This document shows, piece after piece, positions 8,935-17,779 of a stretch of DNA of 64,000 nucleotides (positions are counted from its first letter, which is position 1; each line of letters begins with the position of its first letter). Under the pieces are notes generated by a model, which saw only the letters and a program-made list of their open reading frames with translations, did not search any database and was not told where the DNA came from. The translations under genes and the position numbers were made by a program. Source of the stretch: G963676655 sp963676655 (GTDB lineage: Bacteria; Verrucomicrobiota; Lentisphaeria; Victivallales; Victivallaceae); NCBI GenBank assembly GCA_963676655.2, contig CAXXKX010000004.1:806001-870000 (forward strand), given 5' to 3'.

Positions 8935-9018
8935 AAATAATTATTACGTAATTTTAAAATTGTATAATTCTAATGTATAGCATGTTATATTTAATATATA
9001 ATCAAGCTGTACGACAAT

Positions 9019-9047
9019 TTGACAAACTTGCTTTTAACGTTTATATT
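9019..9047 (+). promoter_or_regulatory. Promoter of RAYT transposase copy 1
   Basis: TTGACA (9019-9024), 17-base spacer, TATATT (9042-9047). The same boxes and spacing precede the second RAYT gene at 58836-58864, so the promoter appears to be conserved with the element. Confidence 0.7.
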
Positions 9048-9077
9048 ATCTCCCAAACCACCCAAAAGGAGGACAAA

Positions 9078-10046
9078 ATGGAAGCGCGCATGAAAGTTAA
9101 AGGCGAGGGCTGCTACTACCATCTTTACAATCGCATCGGCTGCATTAAAGGCGAACACCCTTTTTCAGATGTGGATAAGGAATATGGTTTCACGTTGCTG
9201 AGATATCTTTGCGATTACTTTCTGATAGAGGTGATTTCTGCAGCATGGATGGGCAATCATTTTCATCTCGTGGTCTACGCTCCCGGACCCGACGAATTGC
9301 CGCCGCATGAGGTCATCGTCAAACGGCATAACACCTATTACAAAGCAATGAAAAAAATCTTCAAATTCGGCCCGAGAACCCCGGTCATTAGCCTTGATAA
9401 TAAGGAACAGTGTCAGGAAATCGCCCTAAAAATGATCGATATCAGCCGGTTTATGTCGGCTTATCAAAGACAATTCACCTGTGTCTACAACGAAACCAGA
9501 AACCGCACCGGACAACTCTGGGGAGGTAGGTTCAAAAGCGTGATCCTCGAAAAAATAAATGCCTTGGCGGCCTGCGTCACTTACGTCGAACTTAACCCGG
9601 TCCGGGCTGGCCTGAAAAACGATCCGGCGGATTATAATTTCACCACCTGGGGACGCTATTGCAGAAGCGGAAAACACATGTTCTATAAGAATTTCGTCAA
9701 ACATATGAAGCCCAATATCACTACCGGCGACACCTCGCAATGGACTGATGCCGAACTGTTTGCGTTCTTTCGTGGTGATCTGGCCCGAATCATCACGGCG
9801 GAAACAGGCGCCTCGAGCGAAGATATCTACGCCGCGCGCGACAAAGCCCGACAAAAAGAATCGATGCATGTACGTTTTCTGCGCCGCACCAGACACTTTA
9901 CCGAAGGAGCGATTTTAGGTTCAAAACTCTTCATCCGCCAAACCGGAAGCTTGTTTGACAATCCTGAGAGAATCCATAAAAAACACCTCTCTCGAGGCTC
10001 CAGTCCCTCCGGTATATTATATTGTTTCCGAATGCTCAATGATTAA
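9078..10046 (+). CDS. REP-associated tyrosine transposase (RAYT, Y1/HUH type), copy 1
   Basis: Single-strand DNA transposase-like protein of 322 residues. The HUH motif is GNHFHLVV (His61, His63), and the nucleophile is probably Tyr129 in FMSAYQRQF, with Gln132 three residues on and N-E-T-R-N and QLWGGRFKSV following, the usual RAYT layout. ATG 9078 follows an ideal AAGGAGG; the longer in-frame start at 8973 would lie upstream of the promoter. A paralogue lies at 57819-58802 on the other strand. No terminal palindromes or partner genes are visible, so it is a single-gene RAYT and not an IS200/IS605 element. Confidence 0.85.
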   Translation: MEARMKVKGEGCYYHLYNRIGCIKGEHPFSDVDKEYGFTLLRYLCDYFLIEVISAAWMGNHFHLVVYAPGPDELPPHEVIVKRHNTYYKAMKKIFKFGPRTPVISLDNKEQCQEIALKMIDISRFMSAYQRQFTCVYNETRNRTGQLWGGRFKSVILEKINALAACVTYVELNPVRAGLKNDPADYNFTTWGRYCRSGKHMFYKNFVKHMKPNITTGDTSQWTDAELFAFFRGDLARIITAETGASSEDIYAARDKARQKESMHVRFLRRTRHFTEGAILGSKLFIRQTGSLFDNPERIHKKHLSRGSSPSGILYCFRMLND

Positions 10047-10063
10047 GACTTAAGTGGATTTTT

Positions 10064-10095
10064 AAGTAAGAATACTTGCTTTTTATTTATTTTTT
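10064..10095 (+). terminator. Weak stem-loop with T-rich tail after RAYT copy 1
   Basis: AAGTA-AGAA-TACTT (10064-10077) followed by GC and a T-rich run. The stem is only 5 bp, so this is a weak candidate. Confidence 0.3.
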
Positions 10096-10204
10096 ATGAG
10101 AAAAATCATTTTTTTTCTATCGGACCATTAAAAAAATCATAAATTTCTGCTATATTATTTGTTTACGGAATTATATAAAAATTTGAATTGGGACCATATA
10201 CAAT

Positions 10205-11671
10205 ATGTTTGACAGCCTTAGTGATAAGTTACAGGATGCTTTTAAGAAGTTGCGCGGTCAGGCAAGGCTGACCGAAAAAAATATTGCTGATTCCATGCGC
10301 GAAATAAGAATGGCGCTGCTTGAGGCAGACGTTAATCTGGAAGTCGTAAAGTCTTTTATCAGCAAGGTCCGCGAGGATTGTCTGGGTGAAGACGTGTTGC
10401 GGAGTATTTCTCCCGGACAACAGGTGGTGAAGATTGTTAATGATCGTCTGACCGAGTTGATGGGAGAAAGTGATGCGCCGCTGAATTTGTCTTCCAAACC
10501 TGCCGTTATTATGATGGTTGGATTACACGGCAGTGGTAAAACAACCAGTGCCGCAAAACTTGCTTTGCGCTTGAAAAACAGTAAAATGAGAGTAATGCTG
10601 GCGGCTGGAGATATTTATCGGCCCGCGGCTATTGACCAGTTGGAAGTATTGGGGAATGAGATCAAGGTGCCGGTTTATACGGACCGGAGCACGCCGGACG
10701 TGGCTGCGATCGCGGCAGCGGCGGTTGAAAAAGCCAAGTTCGAGGGATCTGATGTCCTGATTATCGATACCGCCGGCCGGTTGCAGATTGATGAATCGAT
10801 GGTTCAGGAACTGGTCCGGGTCTCTCAGGCGTCACGAGCGGATGAAATTCTGCTGGTTGCGGACTCCGCTCTTGGGCAGGAAGCTGTTTCGGTTGCAGAC
10901 CATTTTCATAAAGCGTTAGGTCTGACCGGGGTTATTCTTACCAAACTGGACGGGGATGCCCGCGGTGGGGCGGCTTTGTCGATTCGCCAAGTTACCGGTT
11001 GTCCAATCAAATATATCGGTTCCGGGGAAAAAGTAGAGGATCTGGAAATATTCTATCCAGACCGGATGGCGTCAAGAATTCTGGGGATGGGCGATGTGGT
11101 TTCTCTGGTTGAAAAAGCGGCCGAGAAGATTGATCATGATGAAGCGGTTAAACTGCACGAGAAACTAAAAAAGAATAAGTTTGACTTTAACGACTTTCTT
11201 GCCCAACTGCGACAGATGAGCAATCTTGGCGGTGCTGGAGCAATTCTGAAAATGCTGCCAGGAGGAAAACAGCTTTCGGCATTGGCGGAGAATCTCGATC
11301 CGAAATTTTTCAAGCATATTGAGGCGATGATTCAGTCAATGACCCCGTCGGAACGGGAAAACCCTGATATGATCGATTTTTCCAGACGGAAAAGGATCGC
11401 GGCCGGGAGCGGGACCAGTCTGGAGCAAATATCAAAATTGATCAAGCAGTTCAGCGGTATGCGCAAGATGATGAAAAAGACCGGTTTGATGGGCAAGCTT
11501 TTTTCAGGCGCCGGTGCTATGCCTGATATGACCGACGGTGATTTTGGCGGAGCAATGCCGACTATGGGAGGATTCGGGGTTTCTGCTGTAAGTGCGGCTG
11601 AACGCGATAAGCGGAAACGTCTGAAAAAATTGAAAAAAGAACAGAAGAAAAAGCAGCGCAAAAAACGTTGA
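10205..11671 (+). CDS. ffh: Signal recognition particle protein (SRP54 GTPase)
   Basis: Targets nascent membrane proteins to the translocon with 4.5S RNA and FtsY. It is 488 residues: a helical N domain (1-90), a G domain with P-loop GLHGSGKTTSAAK near residue 105, DTAGRLQ near 190 and TKLDGDARGG near 245, then a Met-rich M domain from about 320, including MLPGG and SRRKRIAAGSGT. The P-loop has His where most Ffh have Gln. The C-terminus ends in a Gly/Met linker and a very basic Lys/Arg tail longer than usual. The start is ATG 10205. No 4.5S RNA gene was seen nearby. Confidence 0.95.
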   Translation: MFDSLSDKLQDAFKKLRGQARLTEKNIADSMREIRMALLEADVNLEVVKSFISKVREDCLGEDVLRSISPGQQVVKIVNDRLTELMGESDAPLNLSSKPAVIMMVGLHGSGKTTSAAKLALRLKNSKMRVMLAAGDIYRPAAIDQLEVLGNEIKVPVYTDRSTPDVAAIAAAAVEKAKFEGSDVLIIDTAGRLQIDESMVQELVRVSQASRADEILLVADSALGQEAVSVADHFHKALGLTGVILTKLDGDARGGAALSIRQVTGCPIKYIGSGEKVEDLEIFYPDRMASRILGMGDVVSLVEKAAEKIDHDEAVKLHEKLKKNKFDFNDFLAQLRQMSNLGGAGAILKMLPGGKQLSALAENLDPKFFKHIEAMIQSMTPSERENPDMIDFSRRKRIAAGSGTSLEQISKLIKQFSGMRKMMKKTGLMGKLFSGAGAMPDMTDGDFGGAMPTMGGFGVSAVSAAERDKRKRLKKLKKEQKKKQRKKR

Positions 11672-11730
11672 AAAAGTTACCGGGTTAAAGCTGATTGAAG
11701 TTTATATAGTAATAAATTTAGGGAAGAGTT

Positions 11731-12528
11731 ATGCTGACAATTATAATTGCTTTGATTGCCGGGGTGGCAATCGGAATTCCGTCCTGGCACGCGTGGGGGT
11801 ACGGCTGGGGGATTGCTTGCGGGATATTTGGTTTTGCCGTGGTTCAACTGATTATCGGGTTGATTCTGCGCAAAAAAGTTAATGCGATAAATGCGGGGAT
11901 TCAGGAAAAAATGGCGGCTTCGGCGGAGAAAATAAACCGTAAAGTGAAAATGTTTCAGAGCCGCCCGGGAGGGAATGTTAAAGCCATCCAGAAAACCCTG
12001 GAAAAGGATCAGAATGCCGCGTTACAACTGGCTTTGGATGAGACCACTGCAATGGAACCGTTATTCAAGTGGAACTTCCTACTAAAGAAGCAGATTGACA
12101 CGATGCGGATGATGCTGCATTATCAAATGAAAAACTTTTCAGAAGTTGATGAATTGATGCCGTCATGCATGATGATGGATCCACGTGCCCTGGCGATGAA
12201 GCTGGCGCGGCAATATGTCAACAAAGATAAAGCTTTGGATAAAACCTTTGCTAAGAAAATAAAAAAATTCAAAGGCGATGATTGCGCCCTTTTGTACGGG
12301 CTTTATGCTTGGATTCTGGTCAAACAGGACCGGGTTGAAGATGCTGTAAAGATACTGGTACAAGCCAAAAAGAAGACGGATCACGCGGTGATATTAAGCA
12401 ATTGGGAAGCCCTGGCAAACGATAAGGTCAAACAATTCAGTAATGCCGGATTTGGAGATGAATGGTATGCATTGCACCTCGAACAACCTAGAGTTAAACA
12501 GCAAAAACAACGACGCGTTTATCGATAA
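11731..12528 (+). CDS. Unrecognised membrane-anchored helical protein
   Basis: 265 residues that I do not recognise. Residues 3-48 form two closely spaced hydrophobic helices with Gly/Trp between them, followed by a Lys/Ala-rich helical cytoplasmic domain (about 55-245) with TPR-like helix pairs (for example residues 188-215, ALLYGLYAWILVKQ) and a basic C-terminus. ATG 11731 has GGAAGAG 3-9 bases upstream. It lies 59 bases after ffh on the same strand and may share its transcript. A role in envelope protein handling is a guess from position only. Confidence 0.7.
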   Translation: MLTIIIALIAGVAIGIPSWHAWGYGWGIACGIFGFAVVQLIIGLILRKKVNAINAGIQEKMAASAEKINRKVKMFQSRPGGNVKAIQKTLEKDQNAALQLALDETTAMEPLFKWNFLLKKQIDTMRMMLHYQMKNFSEVDELMPSCMMMDPRALAMKLARQYVNKDKALDKTFAKKIKKFKGDDCALLYGLYAWILVKQDRVEDAVKILVQAKKKTDHAVILSNWEALANDKVKQFSNAGFGDEWYALHLEQPRVKQQKQRRVYR

Positions 12529-12650
12529 ATGTCAATTTTCATACAATTTTACCGTAAAAAAATTTGCATATATGAATTTTGCTATTAGTTTATTGGTAAT
12601 GTAAGTTTCTAATGGGTTTGATTTATTTTATAATATAAAAGGGTTTTACT

Positions 12651-13211
12651 ATGAAAAAATTTCTGATCGCCGCTATGCTTGTTTTTACTGTTGGGACTCA
12701 GTCTTTTGCGGGAGAAGCAAGTGTCTCTGACAAGTTATTGTTCTATTTGCCGAACCGTATTCTTGACGTGATGGATATTTTTACTCTTAATCTTGGTTTC
12801 GGTCCGACGGCTAAAATGGAACTTCAGGTGACCAGAGCTTTTGGATTTGGAGCCGGGGTCGGCGCGACTTACAAAATGTACAAGGCATGGAATCGTCAGT
12901 ATGGTTTCGGTCGCCAGGTCGGTTGGGATGCTGCTTTCACTTGCGTTTACGCTGAAAATATTGAAGTTGACGATACTACCAGACTTGTTCATCATTACTG
13001 GGAAGATTTTGGTGGTGTTCCGGTCCCGACGACCAGCATGTATGATTACTTCACCGGTTGGGTTGATTACTGGGCAATCGGCGGAACCGGCGGTCTTTTC
13101 CTGGTTGAAGCGGACGTTTATATCCATCCGACGGAAATCGCGGACCTGATTACCGGATTCCTGTTTATGGACATCAGAAATGACGATATTACATCTGAGG
13201 ATTTTGAATAA
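12651..13211 (+). CDS. Exported protein, probable small outer-membrane or periplasmic beta-protein
   Basis: 186 residues with a clear signal peptide (MKKFLIAAMLVFTVGTQSFAG, cleavage near residue 20). The mature part alternates aromatic and Gly residues in strand-like segments (NLGFGPTAKMELQVTRAFGFGAGVGATY), as in small beta-barrel lipocalin or OmpW-like proteins, and has an acidic C-terminus. It carries the phrase NRILDVMDIF near residue 33, which I take to be a conserved motif of an unnamed exported family. It is probably monocistronic: a hairpin terminator follows at 13232-13264. The function is unknown. Confidence 0.75.
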   Translation: MKKFLIAAMLVFTVGTQSFAGEASVSDKLLFYLPNRILDVMDIFTLNLGFGPTAKMELQVTRAFGFGAGVGATYKMYKAWNRQYGFGRQVGWDAAFTCVYAENIEVDDTTRLVHHYWEDFGGVPVPTTSMYDYFTGWVDYWAIGGTGGLFLVEADVYIHPTEIADLITGFLFMDIRNDDITSEDFE

Positions 13212-13231
13212 GAATATCCTGGATTGAATTG

Positions 13232-13264
13232 AAAAGGGGCGCTTCTGACTGGAGCGTCCTTTTT
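13232..13264 (+). terminator. Rho-independent-type terminator
   Basis: The AAAAGG...GCGCT arm pairs with AGCGTCCTTTT across a 9-base loop, with one bulged G and one G-T pair. The 3' arm runs into a T stretch. It follows the exported protein gene by about 20 bases. Confidence 0.7.
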
Positions 13265-13282
13265 AGTTTAAGGAGAAATGAT

Positions 13283-13903
13283 ATGAGCAAACCTAAAGTA
13301 TTTGTCCTTGGGGACAGTATTTCAATGCATTACGGCCCCTGGTTGAAAGCTTTCATCAGTGATAAGTTTTCCTATGGGCGTAAAGGAGAATTTGAAGAGT
13401 GGGGCGATTTGAACTTCGGTTCAAAGACTAATGGCGGTGATTCCAGACTGGTTCTTGAATATTTGCAGGAACTGACGTCTCAGGGATTTAAAACGGACTA
13501 TCTACTCTTGAACTGCGGCTTGCATGATTTGCGGACGACTCCGGAAACCGGGATGCGTCAGGTGCCATTGGCGGAGTATCCGGATAATTTGCGAAAGATA
13601 ATAGCGCTTTGTCGTGAGAATAAATTTAAAATTATCTGGGTTCGCACAACTCCGCTTGACGAAATAATTCATAACGGATTAAGTCAGGATATGCATCGCT
13701 ATGAAGCTGATCTGGAGGCTTACAACAAGGCGGCTGACGTGGTTATGAACGAATGTCAGGTCCCGATGATTGATTTATATGGTTTTACCGTCAACCTGGA
13801 GGAAAAACTATTTTGCGATCATGTTCATTTTAACGAACCGGTTCGTAAGTTGCAGGCGGCTTATATAGCCGGGTATTTGAAGGGAATGCTGGCGGATGTT
13901 TGA
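13283..13903 (+). CDS. SGNH/GDSL-type hydrolase
   Basis: 206 residues with an SGNH esterase fold. The nucleophile motif is FVLGDSIS at residues 6-13, an Asn block lies in LLLNCGLHDLR near 82, and the catalytic Asp-x-x-His occurs as CDHVHFN near 182. There is no signal peptide, so it is cytoplasmic. Its substrate may be an acetylated or acylated sugar, by analogy with the family. ATG 13283 follows AAGGAG and the upstream terminator; the longer frame starting at 13229 would begin inside that terminator. The gene overlaps uvrB by 8 bases, an odd pairing suggesting translational coupling without a known functional link. Confidence 0.8.
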   Translation: MSKPKVFVLGDSISMHYGPWLKAFISDKFSYGRKGEFEEWGDLNFGSKTNGGDSRLVLEYLQELTSQGFKTDYLLLNCGLHDLRTTPETGMRQVPLAEYPDNLRKIIALCRENKFKIIWVRTTPLDEIIHNGLSQDMHRYEADLEAYNKAADVVMNECQVPMIDLYGFTVNLEEKLFCDHVHFNEPVRKLQAAYIAGYLKGMLADV

Positions 13904-15962
13904 TCTGGTTTCAGACTTTCAACCTTCCGGAGATCAGCCCGAAGCTATCGCCGCGCTGGTTGACGGGCTGAAGGCCGGTGAACAGAATCAAATCCTTCAG
14001 GGGGTGACCGGTTCCGGTAAAACGTTTACCATGGCGAACGTTATTGCGCAGTATGACCGTCCGACCCTCGTTCTTTCGCATAATAAGACATTGGCCGCTC
14101 AATTATACAGTGAGTTCAAAGCTTTTTTCCCGAACAACGCGGTTGAATATTTTATCAGTTACTACGATTATTACCTGCCGGAATCTTATATTCCCCAGAC
14201 TGATACCTACATCGCAAAAGACGCCGGGATAAATGAGAATATTGAAAAGCTGCGACTTTCGACGACCGCTTCACTGCTTGAACGGCGCGACGTGATTGTT
14301 GTTGCCAGTGTGTCGTGTATCTACAACCTCGGTTCACCGGAAGATTATGAGGGGATGTCTACTTCGCTCGAGGTGGGTGGCGTGACCTCACGAGATGATT
14401 TTCTGCGTAATCTGGTCGCGATTCAATATGAACGGAATGACATTGCACCGGAAAAGGGCCAGTTCCGGGTACGTGGCGATACGGTTGATGTCTTTATGCC
14501 GCAGCGCGATGAATTTGTCCGGGTTGAATTCTGGGGCGACGAGGTGGAGGCTCTGACTAAATGTGAGCTGGTTTCCGGCAATGTGATTGAGCACAAGGAT
14601 CGGGTAATCTTTTTTCCGTGTAAACACTTTGTCATGCCGCCTGAAAGAATTGAAGGAGCGATCAGCCAGATTACGGCGGAGATGAAGGATCGGGTCAAAT
14701 GGTTTGAGGAACGCGGACTGCTGGTCGAGGCCCAGCGCTTATATCAGCGGACAATTTACGATATGGAAATGATCCGGGAGATCGGTTATTGCAGCGGCGT
14801 TGAGAACTATTCGATGTATCTGGCCGGACGTCAACCAGGCAGTTTACCTTGCTCTCTGTGGCAGTTTTTTCCGCGGGATATGCTGACGATCATTGACGAG
14901 TCGCATGTTACTCTGCCACAGGTTCGGGCGATGTATAAAGCCGACCGCAGCCGCAAGCAAACTTTGATAGACCACGGTTTCCGACTGCCTTCAGCTTTGG
15001 AGAACCGTCCTTTACAGTTTGATGAATTTGAGACGTTGCGCGGCAAAACTATATTTGTTTCGGCTACGCCCGGTGATTTTGAAATTGGGATTTCTTCAGA
15101 GCCGGTTCGCCAGTTGATCCGACCGACCGGGTTGCTTGATCCCTTGATCGAAGTCAGGCCGCTTGAAGGGCAGGTTGATGACGTGATGGATGAAATTCGT
15201 GCTGCATCCGAAAAGCATGAGCGGGTAATTGTGACGACATTAACCAAGAAGAGCTCGGAGCGTTTGGCGGAATACTTGCAGGATCTGGGAATTAAAGCGG
15301 AGTATCTGCATTCGGAAATGGATGCTCTGCAGCGGGTCCGGGTTATCAGCGCCCTGCGTAACGGTGATTTTGACTGCCTGATCGGAATCAATTTACTGCG
15401 GGAAGGCATTGACTTACCGGAAGTTGCCTTAATTGCGATTCTGGATGCCGACAAAGAAGGCTTTCTGCGTTCTGAACGTGCCTTGATTCAGGTTGCCGGC
15501 CGGGCGGCGCGTAATGTTAATGGCCGGGTGATTCTTTACGGCGACAATGTTACCGACAGTATGCGGAAGCTGATCGAGATAAGTCAGAATCGCCGTGAGG
15601 TTCAGGAGCGTTTCAATCAGGAGCACAATATTACCCCTAGAACCATTGTTAAGGCCAAGCTGAAGACTATCAGTGATATTGTTACGCCTGAAGCGGATAA
15701 GAAGAAATATTCGATTGGTGATGCCATGAATAAGGTTTTGTCGGTCCGTGAAACTCCGGTCCCATATGGTGCTGATGTCGAACAGGGATTGACGGCCGAA
15801 GAACTGGATGAACTAGTTATGGAGCTGGAGGCTGAAATGCTCCATGCCGCGGAAGCGTTGGAATTTGAACGTGCCGCTGATATACGCGACAAGATCCGAG
15901 AAATAACCAGCGAGCCGAATAAACTTTCTTCTGATCCTGAAACGGTCCGGGGAAAAGCTTGA
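13896..15962 (+). CDS. uvrB: Excinuclease ABC subunit B
   Basis: DNA-damage verification helicase of nucleotide excision repair. It is 688 residues: Walker A GVTGSGKTFTMA near 39-50, the beta-hairpin with YYDYYLPESYIPQTDTYI near 90-110, DESHVTLPQ near 335, the helicase C-terminal LLREGIDLPEVALIAILDADKEGFLRS near 500, and a C-terminal UvrC-binding UVR motif (ELEAEMLHAAEALEFERAA). ATG 13896 overlaps the preceding hydrolase by 8 bases. The 3' flank is disrupted by an IS4-family insertion 70 bases after the stop. Confidence 0.96.
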   Translation: MFDLVSDFQPSGDQPEAIAALVDGLKAGEQNQILQGVTGSGKTFTMANVIAQYDRPTLVLSHNKTLAAQLYSEFKAFFPNNAVEYFISYYDYYLPESYIPQTDTYIAKDAGINENIEKLRLSTTASLLERRDVIVVASVSCIYNLGSPEDYEGMSTSLEVGGVTSRDDFLRNLVAIQYERNDIAPEKGQFRVRGDTVDVFMPQRDEFVRVEFWGDEVEALTKCELVSGNVIEHKDRVIFFPCKHFVMPPERIEGAISQITAEMKDRVKWFEERGLLVEAQRLYQRTIYDMEMIREIGYCSGVENYSMYLAGRQPGSLPCSLWQFFPRDMLTIIDESHVTLPQVRAMYKADRSRKQTLIDHGFRLPSALENRPLQFDEFETLRGKTIFVSATPGDFEIGISSEPVRQLIRPTGLLDPLIEVRPLEGQVDDVMDEIRAASEKHERVIVTTLTKKSSERLAEYLQDLGIKAEYLHSEMDALQRVRVISALRNGDFDCLIGINLLREGIDLPEVALIAILDADKEGFLRSERALIQVAGRAARNVNGRVILYGDNVTDSMRKLIEISQNRREVQERFNQEHNITPRTIVKAKLKTISDIVTPEADKKKYSIGDAMNKVLSVRETPVPYGADVEQGLTAEELDELVMELEAEMLHAAEALEFERAADIRDKIREITSEPNKLSSDPETVRGKA

Positions 15963-16010
15963 TCTAAATACCCTAAATAGTATTTTTTATTTACTATCTA
16001 GTTTATAATC

Positions 16011-16032
16011 AGTTATAATCTGACGGTTAGTT
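16011..16032 (+). repeat. Dispersed intergenic repeat, copy 2 (cut by the IS)
   Basis: TTATAATCTGACGGTTAG followed by TT, which merges into the 8-bp target duplication. The sequence after the IS resumes TTAGTT and then another full copy, so the IS landed between two adjacent repeat copies. Confidence 0.55.
16025..16032 (+). repeat. Left target-site duplication of the IS4-family element
   Basis: GGTTAGTT, identical to 17583-17590 on the other side of the element. Confidence 0.85.
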
Positions 16033-16049
16033 GAACGGTGTTGTCATAT

Positions 16050-17312
16050 TCAATTCAAATACCTTGCCATAAGCGGCCTTAAACGCACTATGGAGTCCCG
16101 CCAGGAAGCTTGAAAGTTGATCTCGTTGCGCAACCAGCGAATGAACTGAAAGCTTCTCTGGGACGGCCTGTTCCATTCATAAACTAATGAATTCATAGCT
16201 CTGTTTGCCTGTTTTGCCAGAGCCGTCTGCTCCTGTTTTCTGATCATAATTCTTTGAATCAATTTTTCATCGCGTATCCCTTCATTGTCTTCAAGAATTT
16301 GTTCCAACAGCAACATCAGGTTATGGGTGATGCAGATAAAATTAGCTTGTTGACACTTCGTTTCGACGCTTTTACCCCAGGCTTTGTTTTCGTGAAACTT
16401 ATTTTTTTTGACGTCATATAATTTTTCAATATCCCATCTTCTTTTATAGATAAATGCGATCAATCCCGGAGGCAGGGTCATTTCATTGGTCAGGAAAATA
16501 TATTGCGTACCGTCAACCGGGTCTATATAAATGATTTTTCTCAATAAACCGGAACTGCTGTTGCCGACGAACAAGTCTTTAACCACCCCGTTATTGCGAG
16601 GGTCACTACGTTCGAATTGCCGCTCCCCGGAAACCATTAATTTCAGATTGGCTTTTGCCGTGGTAATGGTATAAATGCCTTTACCACGTTTCCAGCGGTG
16701 CCACAGTGCATAATCAATGATTGCCGAATCATAGGCAATCACAACCTTGGTTCCTTTGGCTTCCCCCATTCGCAAGGTCTCAGGATGCAGGCGCTTCATT
16801 ACCGATATATCATGCTCTTTGACTTTATTATTTGCCCGGTCCGGCCTCATCACATCAAGAAACCGCAGACTTTCCGTTCTGAGGTTTAGAGCGTAAATTC
16901 CTGCAGGCGCATGCTTTTTTCCATCTTCAAACAAATCTTCGTGAGACGAGCAGTTGTGATAGTGTCCATCCGCGGCATACAATGCGAAACCGTTGAGTTC
17001 CTCATGTTCTTTGAACGGGTCATTAAGAACTGAATTACATCTTTTGACAAGATGCCAATTTACCTCATTCAACAAGGTTAAACGGCGCTTGCTCCTTAAT
17101 GCGCTGAAAAAACAATTGACCGTTATGGCGTGCGAAATAAAATACTGTAGTTTCTGGACCCAGTCGCGACCGCTTTTGACTGAATCGAGAACTCGTCCGA
17201 CTCCGGATTGAATGAATTCAAAATCATCAAAGTCTTTACATTTTCGGGTTGAATTTACATCTGCAAGGGCGTTTTTCAAAGGTTCGAAAAACCGTTCTCG
17301 TGTCGTTGTCAT
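16050..17312 (-). CDS. IS4-family DDE transposase
   Basis: About 420 residues. The IS4 signature Y-(2)-R-(3)-E-(6)-K is present as YKRRWDIEKLYDVKK in the C-terminal third, supplying the catalytic Glu. Candidate catalytic Asp residues are in YAADGHYHNC and VVIAYDSAIIDYALWHRW. The start is ATG 17312 (MTTTRERF), which has ATGGA about 9 bases upstream; ATG 17327 in frame is an alternative. The stop is only 3 bases inside the left inverted repeat. A stable hairpin lies in its leader at 17468-17487. Confidence 0.9.
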   Translation of the reverse strand: MTTTRERFFEPLKNALADVNSTRKCKDFDDFEFIQSGVGRVLDSVKSGRDWVQKLQYFISHAITVNCFFSALRSKRRLTLLNEVNWHLVKRCNSVLNDPFKEHEELNGFALYAADGHYHNCSSHEDLFEDGKKHAPAGIYALNLRTESLRFLDVMRPDRANNKVKEHDISVMKRLHPETLRMGEAKGTKVVIAYDSAIIDYALWHRWKRGKGIYTITTAKANLKLMVSGERQFERSDPRNNGVVKDLFVGNSSSGLLRKIIYIDPVDGTQYIFLTNEMTLPPGLIAFIYKRRWDIEKLYDVKKNKFHENKAWGKSVETKCQQANFICITHNLMLLLEQILEDNEGIRDEKLIQRIMIRKQEQTALAKQANRAMNSLVYEWNRPSQRSFQFIRWLRNEINFQASWRDSIVRLRPLMARYLN

Positions 17313-17467
17313 ATTTAAATTTTCCATCTTGTAATATAGCAGGAAAGTAAAAGATGTCAATGCGTAAATACATTAAAACTAGATACTTATGAGATTTTAA
17401 ATTTTTCATTGGCCATCGATATGAAACCGCTATTGCGCCCATTGCAAGGCATCGCAATGACATTTTT

Positions 17468-17487
17468 CAGGGGTTTACAAGCCCCTG
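17468..17487 (-). promoter_or_regulatory. Hairpin in the transposase leader
   Basis: CAGGGGTTT and AAGCCCCTG pair over 8-9 bp with a tiny loop, about 85 bases inside the right end and about 155 bases before the transposase start. In IS10 and IS50, hairpins near the end block translation of read-through transcripts. A similar role is inferred here. Confidence 0.4.
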
Positions 17488-17582
17488 TACGAGCAGGAAA
17501 CTAAGTCTTGTTAAAGGCTTTAAATTCGCGTTTCAGCACCAAGTAATACCTCTTAAATTATGACAAAATGACAACACCGTTC

Positions 17583-17590
17583 GGTTAGTT
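17583..17590 (+). repeat. Right target-site duplication of the IS4-family element
   Basis: GGTTAGTT, matching 16025-16032. Confidence 0.85.
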
Positions 17591-17641
17591 ATAATCTGAC
17601 GGTTTGATTGTTGATTATTTGCAAACTGTTTATAGTAAATG
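17591..17641 (+). repeat. Dispersed intergenic repeat, copy 3 (best copy)
   Basis: Core ATAATCTGACGGTTTGATTG with CAAACTG 15 bases further on, which can pair with CGGTTTG into a REP-like hairpin, then TTTATAGTAAATG. It is used here as the reference for the other copies. Confidence 0.65.
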
Positions 17642-17685
17642 CATTGTCCTAAAATAACTATGCCGTGAATTTATTATGAATAGAA

Positions 17686-17750
17686 CGACTCGTTGACATG
17701 CGCGACAACATAATTCGCGAAATAATCAACGAGTCGGATAAGCTTTTTTT
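17686..17750 (+). terminator. Long hairpin followed by a T run
   Basis: CGACTCGTTGA (17686-17696) pairs perfectly with TCAACGAGTCG (17726-17736). An inner CGCG/CGCG stem fills the loop, and seven T follow from 17744 after a 7-base gap. Read rightward it would terminate uvrB transcription; without the IS it would lie about 170 bases after uvrB. It may also serve the leftward pseudopilin operon. Confidence 0.5.
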
Positions 17751-17779
17751 GCCCAATGGATACTTGTGGAAAATATTGA

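Larger units (their letters stand above)
16033..17582 (-). mobile_element. Complete IS4-family insertion sequence (1550 bp)
   Basis: Terminal inverted repeats are perfect over 15 bp: GAACGGTGTTGTCAT at 16033-16047 and its reverse complement at 17568-17582. An 8-bp direct repeat GGTTAGTT flanks both ends (16025-16032, 17583-17590). One intact transposase gene fills most of the element. The intact ends, perfect duplication and unbroken gene point to recent, possibly active, transposition. Confidence 0.9.

Noticed and set aside
9078..10046. Reading the RAYT gene as part of an IS200/IS605 element
   Set aside because: No tnpB-like partner, no subterminal palindromes and a longer protein (over 300 residues) than IS200 TnpA.
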